Shown piece by piece: positions 1-5,226 of a stretch of DNA of 6,173 nucleotides (position 1 is its first letter; every line of letters begins with the position of its first letter). The stretch lies in the NCBI GenBank assembly GCA_003539915.1, contig DPNX01000053.1:1-6173 (forward strand), written 5' to 3'. The notes beneath the pieces were generated by a model that did no database searches, was not told the DNA's origin, and was given only the letters and a program-made list of their open reading frames with translations. Origin of the DNA: Patescibacteria group bacterium (GTDB lineage Bacteria > Patescibacteriota > Minisyncoccia > UBA6257 > UBA11618). Made by a program: the position numbers and the translations under genes.

Positions 1-455
1 AAAACTCTCATATTAGGCATGGTTCTCATAATAGCCATGTCCTCCGTTGCCTGATGAGTTGCACCATCAGGACCAACCGAAACTCCAGTATGAGAACCTA
101 CAATCTTCACATTTGAATCATTGTACGCGATAGTGGTCCTTATTTGCTCCCAGTTACGACCTGGTGAGAAAGTAGCGTACGAGGATATAAAAGGAACCTT
201 TCCACTAATACCCAAGCCAGCAGCTATTGCAGCCAGGTTTTGTTCCGCTACTCCAATCTCAATAAATCGATCTGGAAACTTTTCTGCGAAATCTTGAGAG
301 CGAGTAGATTCAGTTAAATCAGCACACAGAACCACAACATTAGGATCCGCCTCACCTGCCATTACCACACCCTCACCATAACCATTACGAGTTGGTGATT
401 GCTCCACTGACTTATGGAACATTTTCGCATTTAATTTTGCTTCTGAATTTAACAC
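1..455 (-). CDS. Transketolase, C-terminal (pyrimidine-binding) subunit, 3' part missing
   Basis: This is the second half of a split transketolase. With the N-subunit encoded just upstream it should move two-carbon ketol units between sugar phosphates using thiamine diphosphate (ThDP). About 151 residues are visible and the frame is open at the left edge; family members are about 310 residues long. Visible motifs, numbered from the GTG at 455, are TRNGYGEG (22-29), ADLTEST (45-51), the EQN motif (71-73, whose Glu contacts the ThDP aminopyrimidine), YATFSPGRNWEQIR (93-106) and GSHTGVSVGPDGATHQ (120-135). These match pyrimidine-domain transketolases closely. The start is uncertain: GTG at 455 keeps the leading LNSEAKLNAKMF stretch that family members usually have, while ATG at 422 is the first Met. 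Neither has a Shine-Dalgarno sequence. An in-frame TAA lies just upstream of the GTG. The GTG sits 13 bp after the preceding gene. Identity is firm; the start is not. Confidence 0.93.
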   Translation of the reverse strand, partial: MLNSEAKLNAKMFHKSVEQSPTRNGYGEGVVMAGEADPNVVVLCADLTESTRSQDFAEKFPDRFIEIGVAEQNLAAIAAGLGISGKVPFISSYATFSPGRNWEQIRTTIAYNDSNVKIVGSHTGVSVGPDGATHQATEDMAIMRTMPNMRV

Positions 456-468
456 TTTTAATTAGTAT

Positions 469-729
469 TTATTTACAAGTCTTGCACCCTTTACCATTAC
501 AACTAGAACAATCTTTACACTTAGCGCCTCTAGTTAAACAAGGAATGGCTAATATTCCCAAAGCAATAGCAGTCAACAACCATCCAAGAGAATCCATTTC
601 GTAGATACCCAACATCTCACCTCGAGACATCCAAGCAGCTACTACTGATGCTGCTGAACCAATCCATAGCAAAACACCAAAGAAACACTCAAAACAGGCG
701 CAGCCACCAAAAATTTTATTTTTATTCAT
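469..729 (-). CDS. Small Cys-rich two-helix membrane protein, unknown function
   Basis: This 86-residue protein is not assigned to a family. It has two hydrophobic segments (about 13-34 and 47-64), giving a predicted helical hairpin in the membrane. Nine cysteines are grouped: C10, C12, C15 before helix 1, C64 at the end of helix 2, and C71, C74, C77, C82, C85 in a short Lys/Gly-rich tail with overlapping CxxC motifs. The spacing suggests metal or Fe-S binding or thiol chemistry at one membrane face, which is inference. It lies between the two transketolase halves. The ATG at 729 is 4 bp past the transketolase-N stop; a GTG at 747 would add six residues and overlap that gene, so the ATG is preferred. 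There is no Shine-Dalgarno sequence. The hydrophobic pattern, Cys clustering and tight position support a real gene. Confidence 0.72.
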   Translation of the reverse strand: MNKNKIFGGCACFECFFGVLLWIGSAASVVAAWMSRGEMLGIYEMDSLGWLLTAIALGILAIPCLTRGAKCKDCSSCNGKGCKTCK

Positions 730-733
730 TTTT

Positions 734-1597
734 TTATTTATGTTCACTTTTTACTCGACCTTTTAATGTTCTCAATTCATCCAAAGCTTGTTTAGCTTCT
801 TCTTTTGAAAATTTCTTACTATGCCAGTGATAATCGTTTTCCATGAAATCAACCCCCTTACCAGCAATAGTATGGGCGATAATCACTGTTGGTTTTTCGT
901 AAGTAGCTTTAGCTTCATTAACCGCATCTACAAAAGCCTCTATATTATGTCCGTCTATTTCTAAAACATTCCAATTAAAGGCTTCGTACTTATCTGCTAA
1001 TGGTTCCAGAGGCATAATATCCTCGGTCATACCATCAATCTGAATATTATTACGATCAATAACCGCCGTCAGATTACTCAACCTATTCTTGCCAGCAAAC
1101 ATAACCGCTTCCCAAGTATTGCCCGCCTCTTGCTCACCATCAGACATCAGACAATATGTGTGATATTTCTTTTGATCTAAACGTGCAGCTAAAGCCACTC
1201 CACAAGATTGAGACAATCCCGAACCCAAAGGTCCAGAAGTAGTTTCCACACCCGGTAAAGCAGACCGATGAGGATGTCCTTGAAGGCGAGTACCTAACTG
1301 TCTCAAGGTCTTTAATTCTTTTTCTGGAAAGTAACCTGCATGGGCTAATGATACATACTGTACTGGACAAATATGACCATTTGATAAAATCAATCTATCC
1401 CGATCAGACCAATCAGGCTTTTTAGGTTTGTGATTCAAAATATGAAAATAAAGAGCAGTGAAAATGTCAGCCATATCTAAAGGACCAGCTATATGACCAG
1501 ATCCGGCTTTAATAACCATATTAATAGTGTCGTAACGAATCTCAGCCGCCTTCTCCTCTAAAAATTTTATTTTTTTATCATCCAATCTATCCATCAT
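734..1597 (-). CDS. Transketolase, N-terminal (ThDP pyrophosphate-binding) subunit
   Basis: This 287-residue protein has the usual length of a stand-alone transketolase N-subunit. It binds the diphosphate and Mg of ThDP, and the active site forms at the interface with the C-subunit encoded two genes downstream. Visible motifs are GSGH (32-35), SNGH (72-75), GHP (107-109), SGPLGSGLS (121-129), the ThDP signature starting SDGE (152-155) and ending DRNNIQIDG (181-189), IDGH (214-217) and TIAGKGVDF (243-251). D153, N183 and I185 have the same spacing as the Mg-binding Asp, Asn and Ile of E. coli transketolase. The usual GDG reads SDG, a substitution in a non-ligand position. The start forms TAATG with the rpe stop (1-nt overlap), implying translational coupling; a second ATG follows at once. 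There is no Shine-Dalgarno sequence. Role: non-oxidative pentose phosphate pathway, cytoplasm. Confidence 0.96.
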   Translation of the reverse strand: MMDRLDDKKIKFLEEKAAEIRYDTINMVIKAGSGHIAGPLDMADIFTALYFHILNHKPKKPDWSDRDRLILSNGHICPVQYVSLAHAGYFPEKELKTLRQLGTRLQGHPHRSALPGVETTSGPLGSGLSQSCGVALAARLDQKKYHTYCLMSDGEQEAGNTWEAVMFAGKNRLSNLTAVIDRNNIQIDGMTEDIMPLEPLADKYEAFNWNVLEIDGHNIEAFVDAVNEAKATYEKPTVIIAHTIAGKGVDFMENDYHWHSKKFSKEEAKQALDELRTLKGRVKSEHK

Positions 1598-2238
1598 TAG
1601 ATAGCTTTTAATTGATTATAAGCTTCCTTAGGGTTGATATTATTAAACACATAAGTGGCCGATACTATCATATCCGCACCAGCTGCTTTTATTAATTTAG
1701 CGGTCTCCAAATCAACGCCGCCATCAACCTCTATTTTAACACTAGGGGCCTGCTCTCGCAAAAACTCAATCTTTTCCAAAACACCTTTTTGAAACTCTTG
1801 CCCAGCTTTTCCAGGAGTTACCCCAAGAATCTGAAAGTATTTTATCTCATCAAGGTAGGGAAGTAAGTTTTCCACAATCGTCTCAGGATTAATAGCTAAC
1901 ATTAGATCTGCTTTATACTGCTGACATAGATCTAAGACAATCTCCAAATTACGTACCTCTTCTAAATGAAGAATTAATCGGTTCGCCCCAGCTTCCAACC
2001 AAGACTTAGCTACTACCTCTGGGTCCTCTACCATTAAATGAACCTCCGACTTCAATAAGCCCAATTTCAATTTTTTAAACTCCACCACATTATCCCATGT
2101 CTTGATAGAGGAGAAAGCCCCATCACCAATATCAAAATGAAGCCAGCCAGTAGTACGTGGTAAAAACTTTTTTGCCTTATTAACTAACTCTTCTACCTCC
2201 TCAAAGTTAGAAACATTAATTGATGGAATAACCTGCAT
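1597..2238 (-). CDS. rpe: Ribulose-phosphate 3-epimerase (divergent)
   Basis: This 213-residue TIM barrel is of normal epimerase length and should interconvert ribulose-5-phosphate and xylulose-5-phosphate, feeding the transketolase encoded next. The barrel landmarks are in order: IPSI with S6 at strand 1, LHFDIGDG (33-40), EVHLMVEDP (65-73), GVTPGKAGQEF (139-149) and EVDGGV (170-175). The expected metal and acid-base residues are H34, D36, H67 and D172, all retained. Oddities are GDG in place of the usual MDG after the metal Asp, TPGKAGQ where VNPGFGGQ is typical, and SATYVF where the C-terminal phosphate-binding GSAIF-like turn is expected. It is therefore a divergent member; a related pentulose or hexulose phosphate epimerase is less likely but possible. 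The ATG follows a perfect TATAAT box by 6 bp, so its mRNA may be leaderless. Confidence 0.9.
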   Translation of the reverse strand: MQVIPSINVSNFEEVEELVNKAKKFLPRTTGWLHFDIGDGAFSSIKTWDNVVEFKKLKLGLLKSEVHLMVEDPEVVAKSWLEAGANRLILHLEEVRNLEIVLDLCQQYKADLMLAINPETIVENLLPYLDEIKYFQILGVTPGKAGQEFQKGVLEKIEFLREQAPSVKIEVDGGVDLETAKLIKAAGADMIVSATYVFNNINPKEAYNQLKAI

Positions 2239-2244
2239 TCTTTA

Positions 2245-2250
2245 ATTATA
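2245..2250 (-). promoter_or_regulatory. -10 box (TATAAT) directly upstream of rpe
   Basis: A consensus TATAAT reads on the minus strand and ends 6 bp before the rpe ATG, so transcription starting about 7 bp downstream would begin at or next to the ATG itself (leaderless mRNA). No good -35 hexamer is seen 16-18 bp upstream; the terminator hairpin occupies that place. The lack of an intervening Shine-Dalgarno sequence fits leaderless translation. Promoter function is inferred. Confidence 0.5.
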
Positions 2251-2251
2251 C

Positions 2252-2272
2252 AAAAATCCCCAGCAAAGGGGA
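2252..2272 (-). terminator. Intrinsic terminator or attenuator between rpiB and rpe
   Basis: On the minus strand TCCCC, a 6-nt loop TTTGCT, and GGGGA form a 5-bp stem with four G-C pairs, followed by TTTTT. It lies in the only sizeable gap (57 bp) of the minus-strand block, after rpiB and before rpe. It probably ends or attenuates the SpoU-DUF192-gapdh-rpiB transcript. The short stem suggests incomplete termination. Confidence 0.6.
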
Positions 2273-2295
2273 CTATGTAGTAACTTCTCTCTCCC

Positions 2296-2739
2296 CTATT
2301 TATCTAATTTTTTTAATCTTCTAACATGCCTAGCTGCCTTAGAAAAAGGCTCTTTTAACCAAACATCCACCGCTTTAAAAACCTCTCTCTTCTTAACAAA
2401 TCTGGCTCCAATAGCTAAAACGTTAGAATCATTATGCTCCCTAGAAATCCTCACTATTTCCGGCTTTCCACCATAATAGACAGCGGATCTCACCCCCTTG
2501 TGACGATTAGCTACCATCCCCTCTCCCTGACCAGAACCACCGATGATAATGCCTCTCGCCTCATCACTTTTCATGGAAATCATCTTGGATAATGGATGCA
2601 TAAAATCTGGATAATCATCCCTGGCTTTAAAGGTAAAAGGTCCCATATCTTCAACCTCATAACCTTTTTTAGTCAAAAAATTCTTCAGCTGCTTCTTCAA
2701 CTCAAAACCGGCGTGATCAGATGCTAAATATACAATCAT
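2296..2739 (-). CDS. rpiB: Ribose-5-phosphate isomerase B, Glu-type active site
   Basis: This 147-residue RpiB/LacAB-fold enzyme should interconvert ribulose-5-phosphate and ribose-5-phosphate. Visible motifs are SDHAGFELK (7-15), DDYPDF (41-46), GGSGQGE (67-73), ANRHKGVR (77-84) and REHNDSNVLAIGAR (100-113), with an Arg-rich C-terminus (RHVRR, 137-141). The E. coli-type catalytic Cys (CGTG motif) is Gly67. Instead E73 in GGSGQGE occupies the place of the catalytic Glu of the Mycobacterium tuberculosis enzyme (GGSGNGE), so this is the Glu-base subtype and should be active. The DDYP and C-terminal W/F-SKA-RH stretches also resemble that subtype. Its ATG overlaps the gapdh TGA as ATGA, implying translational coupling. 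No Shine-Dalgarno sequence is seen. A terminator-like hairpin follows 23 bp after the stop. Confidence 0.94.
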   Translation of the reverse strand: MIVYLASDHAGFELKKQLKNFLTKKGYEVEDMGPFTFKARDDYPDFMHPLSKMISMKSDEARGIIIGGSGQGEGMVANRHKGVRSAVYYGGKPEIVRISREHNDSNVLAIGARFVKKREVFKAVDVWLKEPFSKAARHVRRLKKLDK

Positions 2740-3767
2740 AATGTTTTAACTGATTTTTCTACATGTTTAACCAAAGTAGTGACATAACCCCACTCATTGT
2801 CATACCAAGTCAATATCTTAACCAAATTACCCCCCACTACTTTTGTATAAGAGAGGTCAACGATAGACCCATAAGGCTGGCCAATGATATCGGAAGACAC
2901 AACCGGCTCTTCAGTAACTGCTAGAATGTCTTTCCAGCGCGGACTTTTCGCTGCTTTTTTAAATATTCTATTAACCTGTTCAACGGTAGTATTCTTCTTA
3001 GAAACAAAAGTAAAGTCACCAATCGATCCTGATATCACCGGCGCTCTAATAGCCATGGCATCAAACTTACCTTCCAGCTCTTTAACCGCCTTAGTTACAG
3101 AGATACTAGCTCCACTGGTAGTGGGTATAAGATTCATAGCTGCTGCTCGACCTCGACGCACATCACCTCCTCTAGAGCGACCATCTACTAAATTCTGAGT
3201 AGCTGTATAGCCATGAATAGTATTAAGAAAAGCTTTCTCCACTCCCACCGTTTCAGCCATAATAGCTGATAGCGGATGAGAGGCATTGGTAGTACAAGAA
3301 CCATTAGAAGTTATATTACAAGTCTTAAACTCCTCCTCATTAACTCCTAATAAGACTGTCTTAGCATCTCTCTGATCCTCATCCTTAGAGGGAGCGGTTA
3401 GAACTACTTTTTTCGCACCAGCTCGCAGATGAGCTCTTGATTGTTTATAAGTATTAAAAGCTCCTGTGGCCTCTATTGCTAGATCCACTCTTAATCTTCG
3501 CCAAGGTAGATAACGAGGATCTCTTTCTTGTAAAACTAGTATTTTTTTTCTTCCTACTACTAAATAATTTCTCCTTCCTTTTTCTACTTTAATAGTCTTA
3601 TCAAAATCTCCATAAACCGTATCGTATTTTAAAAGATAAGCTAGGTTATCAATATCGCTAAGATCATTAATGGCCACTACATCAAACTTATTAAAAGCTT
3701 GTCTAAAAAACAACCTACCGATTCTACCAAATCCGTTAATAGCAATTTTAGCCTTCTTAGGACTCAT
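2736..3767 (-). CDS. gap: Glyceraldehyde-3-phosphate dehydrogenase, type I
   Basis: This 343-residue GAPDH is full length and oxidises glyceraldehyde-3-phosphate to 1,3-bisphosphoglycerate with NAD in glycolysis. The Rossmann motif is NGFGRIGR (11-18). D35 after the second strand (INDLSD) favours NAD over NADP. The catalytic Cys is C158 in SNGSCTTN, partnered by H185 in TIHGYTATQ. The phosphate-site and S-loop region reads RRGRAAAMNLIPTTSGAS (205-222 region), R241 lies in AIRAPV, and WYDNEWGY (321-328) closes the protein. Small departures are SNG for SNA before SCTTN, and ASHPL where LAP-like sequence is common. The gene starts 10 bp after the DUF192 stop without a Shine-Dalgarno sequence and overlaps rpiB by 4 nt. 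Co-transcription with pentose phosphate genes ties triose phosphate supply to pentose synthesis. Confidence 0.97.
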   Translation of the reverse strand: MSPKKAKIAINGFGRIGRLFFRQAFNKFDVVAINDLSDIDNLAYLLKYDTVYGDFDKTIKVEKGRRNYLVVGRKKILVLQERDPRYLPWRRLRVDLAIEATGAFNTYKQSRAHLRAGAKKVVLTAPSKDEDQRDAKTVLLGVNEEEFKTCNITSNGSCTTNASHPLSAIMAETVGVEKAFLNTIHGYTATQNLVDGRSRGGDVRRGRAAAMNLIPTTSGASISVTKAVKELEGKFDAMAIRAPVISGSIGDFTFVSKKNTTVEQVNRIFKKAAKSPRWKDILAVTEEPVVSSDIIGQPYGSIVDLSYTKVVGGNLVKILTWYDNEWGYVTTLVKHVEKSVKTL

Positions 3768-3777
3768 TAACTTAATT

Positions 3778-4317
3778 CTAGTCTGAAAAATTTATCCTTA
3801 CAACATCCCCTTTTTTCACACCCCTCTCTGACACCAAGCCAGCTCTAATTTCTAGCATTAAATCTACTGGTTCTGGTGGTGAATAAAACTGAACATTTTT
3901 AATCTTCAAAGGTGGTGCGTTTTCAGTTACACCAACTACCACACCCTGATTTTTGTTAATAGATTTTATCCAAACAAAGTCTAAGGGAAATAACATGCCT
4001 TTCATCCAAAAATGATGAATGGCTGGCTTATTAAAAACAAAAAGCATTCCCTCTTTTTTTGATAAAAATTTTCTTCCTGATAATCCTCTAGCTCGCGTCA
4101 TAGCTGTGTCAGCTAAATCAAACTGCCACTTACTCTGATTAATTGTAATTTCTCCAGCCATTTTTTTTTCAACTAAATTAAAAGAGTCCTTAATAGCATC
4201 TGCTGGATTTTTATTATTCAAAACCCACCAACTACGCTCAACTAACTGGTTCAGAAGAACGAGAACTGCGGCTATGCTAATTATTATTATTAAATAAAAA
4301 GTTGTTTTTCCTATCAT
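3778..4317 (-). CDS. DUF192 family protein with N-terminal membrane anchor
   Basis: This 179-residue protein of unknown biochemical role has one N-terminal hydrophobic helix (about 7-22), either a signal anchor or an uncleaved signal, so the DUF192 domain probably lies outside the membrane. The domain is recognisable from about residue 55 by LADT (68-71), RGLSGR (77-82), GMLFVF (90-95), HHFWMKGM (101-108), PLDFVWI (111-117), YSPP (145-148), MLEIRAG (154-160) and GVKKGD (166-171), in family order. Its ATG directly abuts the SpoU stop (TAAATG), so translation is probably coupled, and gapdh follows after 10 bp. Nothing in the sequence links it to sugar metabolism; it may simply share the operon. 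Family membership is firm. Confidence 0.93.
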   Translation of the reverse strand: MIGKTTFYLIIIISIAAVLVLLNQLVERSWWVLNNKNPADAIKDSFNLVEKKMAGEITINQSKWQFDLADTAMTRARGLSGRKFLSKKEGMLFVFNKPAIHHFWMKGMLFPLDFVWIKSINKNQGVVVGVTENAPPLKIKNVQFYSPPEPVDLMLEIRAGLVSERGVKKGDVVRINFSD

Positions 4318-4782
4318 TTATTTCTGTTGCAAAGCAAAAGCTACTACCCCAAAAGCTACCGAAACATTCAAAGAAGTTTTATCTCCTTTCATGGGTATTT
4401 CTACAATCTTATCACACTTGTTCAAAACCGACTTGGGGAGACCTTTGACCTCATGTCCAACTACCAAAGCCGTTTTCTTCTTTATTTTTTTAATCTTATA
4501 ATAAGGAACTGATTCTTTATTAATCTCTAAAGCAATAATGCTATACCCTTCTTTCTTTAGCCTTGTTATTAATCGAGAAGTTTGACCACATTTTTCCCAA
4601 GACACCATTTTTTCTGCTCCTAAAGCAACCTTGGCCAACTGAGGACGAGCTCTATCAAACTGATCTAAAGGAGAGGGTGTAAATCCACAAAGATACAACT
4701 TATCAACTCCTACTCCATCAGCAGTTCTAAAAATAGAACCAACATTATGTAAGCTACGAATATTGTTAAGAATAGCGATCAT
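4318..4782 (-). CDS. SpoU/TrmH-family RNA 2'-O-methyltransferase
   Basis: This 154-residue single-domain SPOUT enzyme is predicted to transfer methyl from S-adenosylmethionine to a ribose 2'-OH in tRNA or rRNA. All three SpoU motifs are present: motif 1, NIRSLHNVGSIFRTADG (7-23), with N13 and R19; motif 2, VVGHEVKGLP (107-116); and motif 3, IPMKGDKTSLNVSVA (129-143). There is no extra N-terminal RNA-binding domain, so the target cannot be named. The frame is open upstream to an ATG at 4824, but those 14 extra residues do not look like the family and their DNA contains the inverted repeat and the promoter boxes. Family members normally begin just before the NIRS motif, so the ATG at 4782 is chosen. 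It heads the minus-strand block, divergent from csrA1. Confidence 0.93.
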   Translation of the reverse strand: MIAILNNIRSLHNVGSIFRTADGVGVDKLYLCGFTPSPLDQFDRARPQLAKVALGAEKMVSWEKCGQTSRLITRLKKEGYSIIALEINKESVPYYKIKKIKKKTALVVGHEVKGLPKSVLNKCDKIVEIPMKGDKTSLNVSVAFGVVAFALQQK

Positions 4783-4791
4783 AGTAACTAG

Positions 4792-4820
4792 ATTGTATGC
4801 CACTTGCTTTTTTAAAGCAA
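4792..4820 (-). promoter_or_regulatory. Candidate promoter for the minus-strand metabolic block
   Basis: On the minus strand TTGCTT (4820-4815, 3 of 6 matches to the -35 consensus) is followed by a 17-bp spacer and TACAAT (4797-4792, 5 of 6 matches to the -10 consensus). The predicted start site falls about 3 nt before the SpoU ATG at 4782, so the transcript would be nearly leaderless, in keeping with the absent Shine-Dalgarno sequence. The position at the head of the block supports it. Confidence 0.5.
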
Positions 4821-4821
4821 G
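4803..4821. repeat. 8-bp perfect inverted repeat in the divergent promoter region
   Basis: CTTGCTTT (4803-4810) and AAAGCAAG (4814-4821) flank a 3-nt centre. The repeat lies between the SpoU and csrA1 genes and contains the TTGCTT -35-like boxes of both divergent promoters. A T-run does not follow the second arm on either strand, so it is not a terminator. It may be an operator, or simply the overlapping promoter elements. Confidence 0.55.
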
Positions 4822-4832
4822 CATGTTAATCT
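4804..4832 (+). promoter_or_regulatory. Candidate promoter for csrA1
   Basis: TTGCTT (4804-4809), a 17-bp spacer and TAATCT (4827-4832) form a weak promoter (3 of 6 matches each), helped by a TG one base upstream of the -10 (4824-4825, extended -10). It mirrors the minus-strand promoter exactly about position 4812. An alternative -10, TATTTT at 4832-4837, has no good -35. Confidence 0.35.
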
Positions 4833-4856
4833 ATTTTTAGTACTAGACATCCCAAT

Positions 4857-4892
4857 GGAAGGAGGGAGCACACCTAAACACACAAAAAGGAG
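4857..4892 (+). promoter_or_regulatory. csrA1 leader: four GGA motifs including the Shine-Dalgarno site
   Basis: GGA triplets occur at 4857-4859, 4861-4863, 4865-4867 and 4889-4891. The last is inside the Shine-Dalgarno sequence AAGGAG (4887-4892), 6 nt before the csrA1 ATG. GGA is the core that CsrA recognises, and a leader with several such sites, one on the ribosome binding site, is the known layout of autoregulated csrA in E. coli. Binding here is inferred. No strong hairpin presents these sites; ACAAAA (4882-4887) can pair weakly with TTTTGT (4906-4911). Confidence 0.5.
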
Positions 4893-4898
4893 AAATAA

Positions 4899-5084
4899 AT
4901 GCTTGTTTTGTCCAGGGGAGTCAACGAAAAAATTATGATTGGTGATAACATTACCATCACCATTGTGGATATACGTGGTGGTAAAGTAAGGCTTGGATTC
5001 GATGCACCAAGAGAAATACCAGTTCATCGAGAAGAAGTCTTCAAGGCCATGAAGCGGAAGAAAAGCAACGGCAAAGTTGTCTAA
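4899..5084 (+). CDS. csrA: CsrA/RsmA carbon storage regulator, paralog 1
   Basis: This 61-residue protein has standard CsrA length. It forms an intertwined dimer that binds GGA-containing mRNA leaders and represses or stabilises messages. It matches the family without gaps: MLVLSR (1-6), NEKI (9-12), IGDNI (14-18), KVRLGFDAP (29-37) and PVHREE (41-46). The RNA-contacting residues L4, R6, V42 and R44 known from E. coli CsrA are all kept. The tail after residue 48 is basic (KAMKRKK). The start is fixed by the N-terminal motif and by a Shine-Dalgarno AAGGAG 6 nt upstream. It has its own terminator, and a second csrA follows 141 bp later. No flagellar genes or fliW lie nearby, so a flagellar role has no support in the window. 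Confidence 0.97.
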   Translation: MLVLSRGVNEKIMIGDNITITIVDIRGGKVRLGFDAPREIPVHREEVFKAMKRKKSNGKVV

Positions 5085-5118
5085 TAGGACGACAGTCAAT
5101 CTTCGCTAACTAAACCAT

Positions 5119-5147
5119 AGAGGGGTAGAAATACCCCTCTTTTTTTT
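5119..5147 (+). terminator. Strong intrinsic terminator of csrA1
   Basis: AGAGGGGTA (5119-5127) and TACCCCTCT (5132-5140) form a perfect 9-bp stem closed by a GAAA tetraloop, followed by eight Ts. It starts 34 bp after the csrA1 stop. The end of its T-run is also the start of the TTGACA box of the csrA2 promoter. Confidence 0.93.
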
Positions 5148-5174
5148 GACAAATATTATTAATCAAGGTATTTT
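5146..5174 (+). promoter_or_regulatory. Promoter of csrA2
   Basis: A perfect TTGACA (5146-5151), a 17-bp spacer and TATTTT (5169-5174, 4 of 6 matches) form a good sigma-70-type promoter. The predicted start is near 5181, giving a leader of about 45 nt. Its first two bases are the last two Ts of the csrA1 terminator, so the two csrA genes are insulated, separately transcribed units. Confidence 0.75.
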
Positions 5175-5205
5175 ACAACCAGTCCTTAATTACACTTTCA
5201 CCACC

Positions 5206-5226
5206 TAACAAAACAGGAGGTTGTTA
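5206..5226 (+). promoter_or_regulatory. csrA2 ribosome-binding-site hairpin with GGA in the loop
   Basis: TAACAA (5206-5211) pairs with TTGTTA (5221-5226) over 6 bp, leaving a 9-nt loop AACAGGAGG that holds the whole Shine-Dalgarno AGGAGG (5215-5220) and its GGA (5216-5218). The 3' arm reaches the A of the ATG. A GGA in the loop of a weak hairpin over the ribosome binding site is the typical CsrA/RsmA target shape. The stem is almost all A-U, so it would be stable only when protein-bound. Autorepression is inferred. Confidence 0.55.

Noticed and set aside
392..830. Two plus-strand open frames of 60-70 codons
   Set aside because: Both run opposite the transketolase subunits and the Cys-rich protein gene, with no ribosome binding site or family resemblance.
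1140..1370. 76-codon minus-strand open frame
   Set aside because: It lies in another frame inside the transketolase N-subunit gene, which carries all the family motifs.
734..1597. SDG in place of GDG in the ThDP motif as a sign of an inactive transketolase
   Set aside because: The Mg-binding D153 and N183 are kept at the right spacing, and the changed Gly is not a ligand.
2736..2738. Recoding of TGA to Gly, as in some CPR lineages
   Set aside because: TGA ends GAPDH exactly at the family's normal C-terminus, with the ATGA overlap to rpiB, and no gene needs a read-through TGA.
2884..3198. 104-codon plus-strand open frame
   Set aside because: It lies opposite conserved GAPDH coding sequence and is a shadow of it.
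4803..4821. Inverted repeat as a terminator
   Set aside because: No T-run follows on either strand and no gene ends there; both flanking genes start there.
4783..4824. N-terminal extension of the SpoU protein to the ATG at 4824
   Set aside because: The 14 extra residues do not fit the family, and their DNA contains the inverted repeat and promoter boxes.
4855..4938. Possible upstream open frame from the ATG at 4855, running out of frame into csrA1
   Set aside because: It lacks a ribosome binding site, runs through the csrA1 Shine-Dalgarno sequence and start, and its 27-residue product shows nothing recognisable.
4812..5099. 95-codon minus-strand open frame over csrA1
   Set aside because: It is the complement of a clear csrA gene, resembles no family I know, and overlaps the divergent promoter region.
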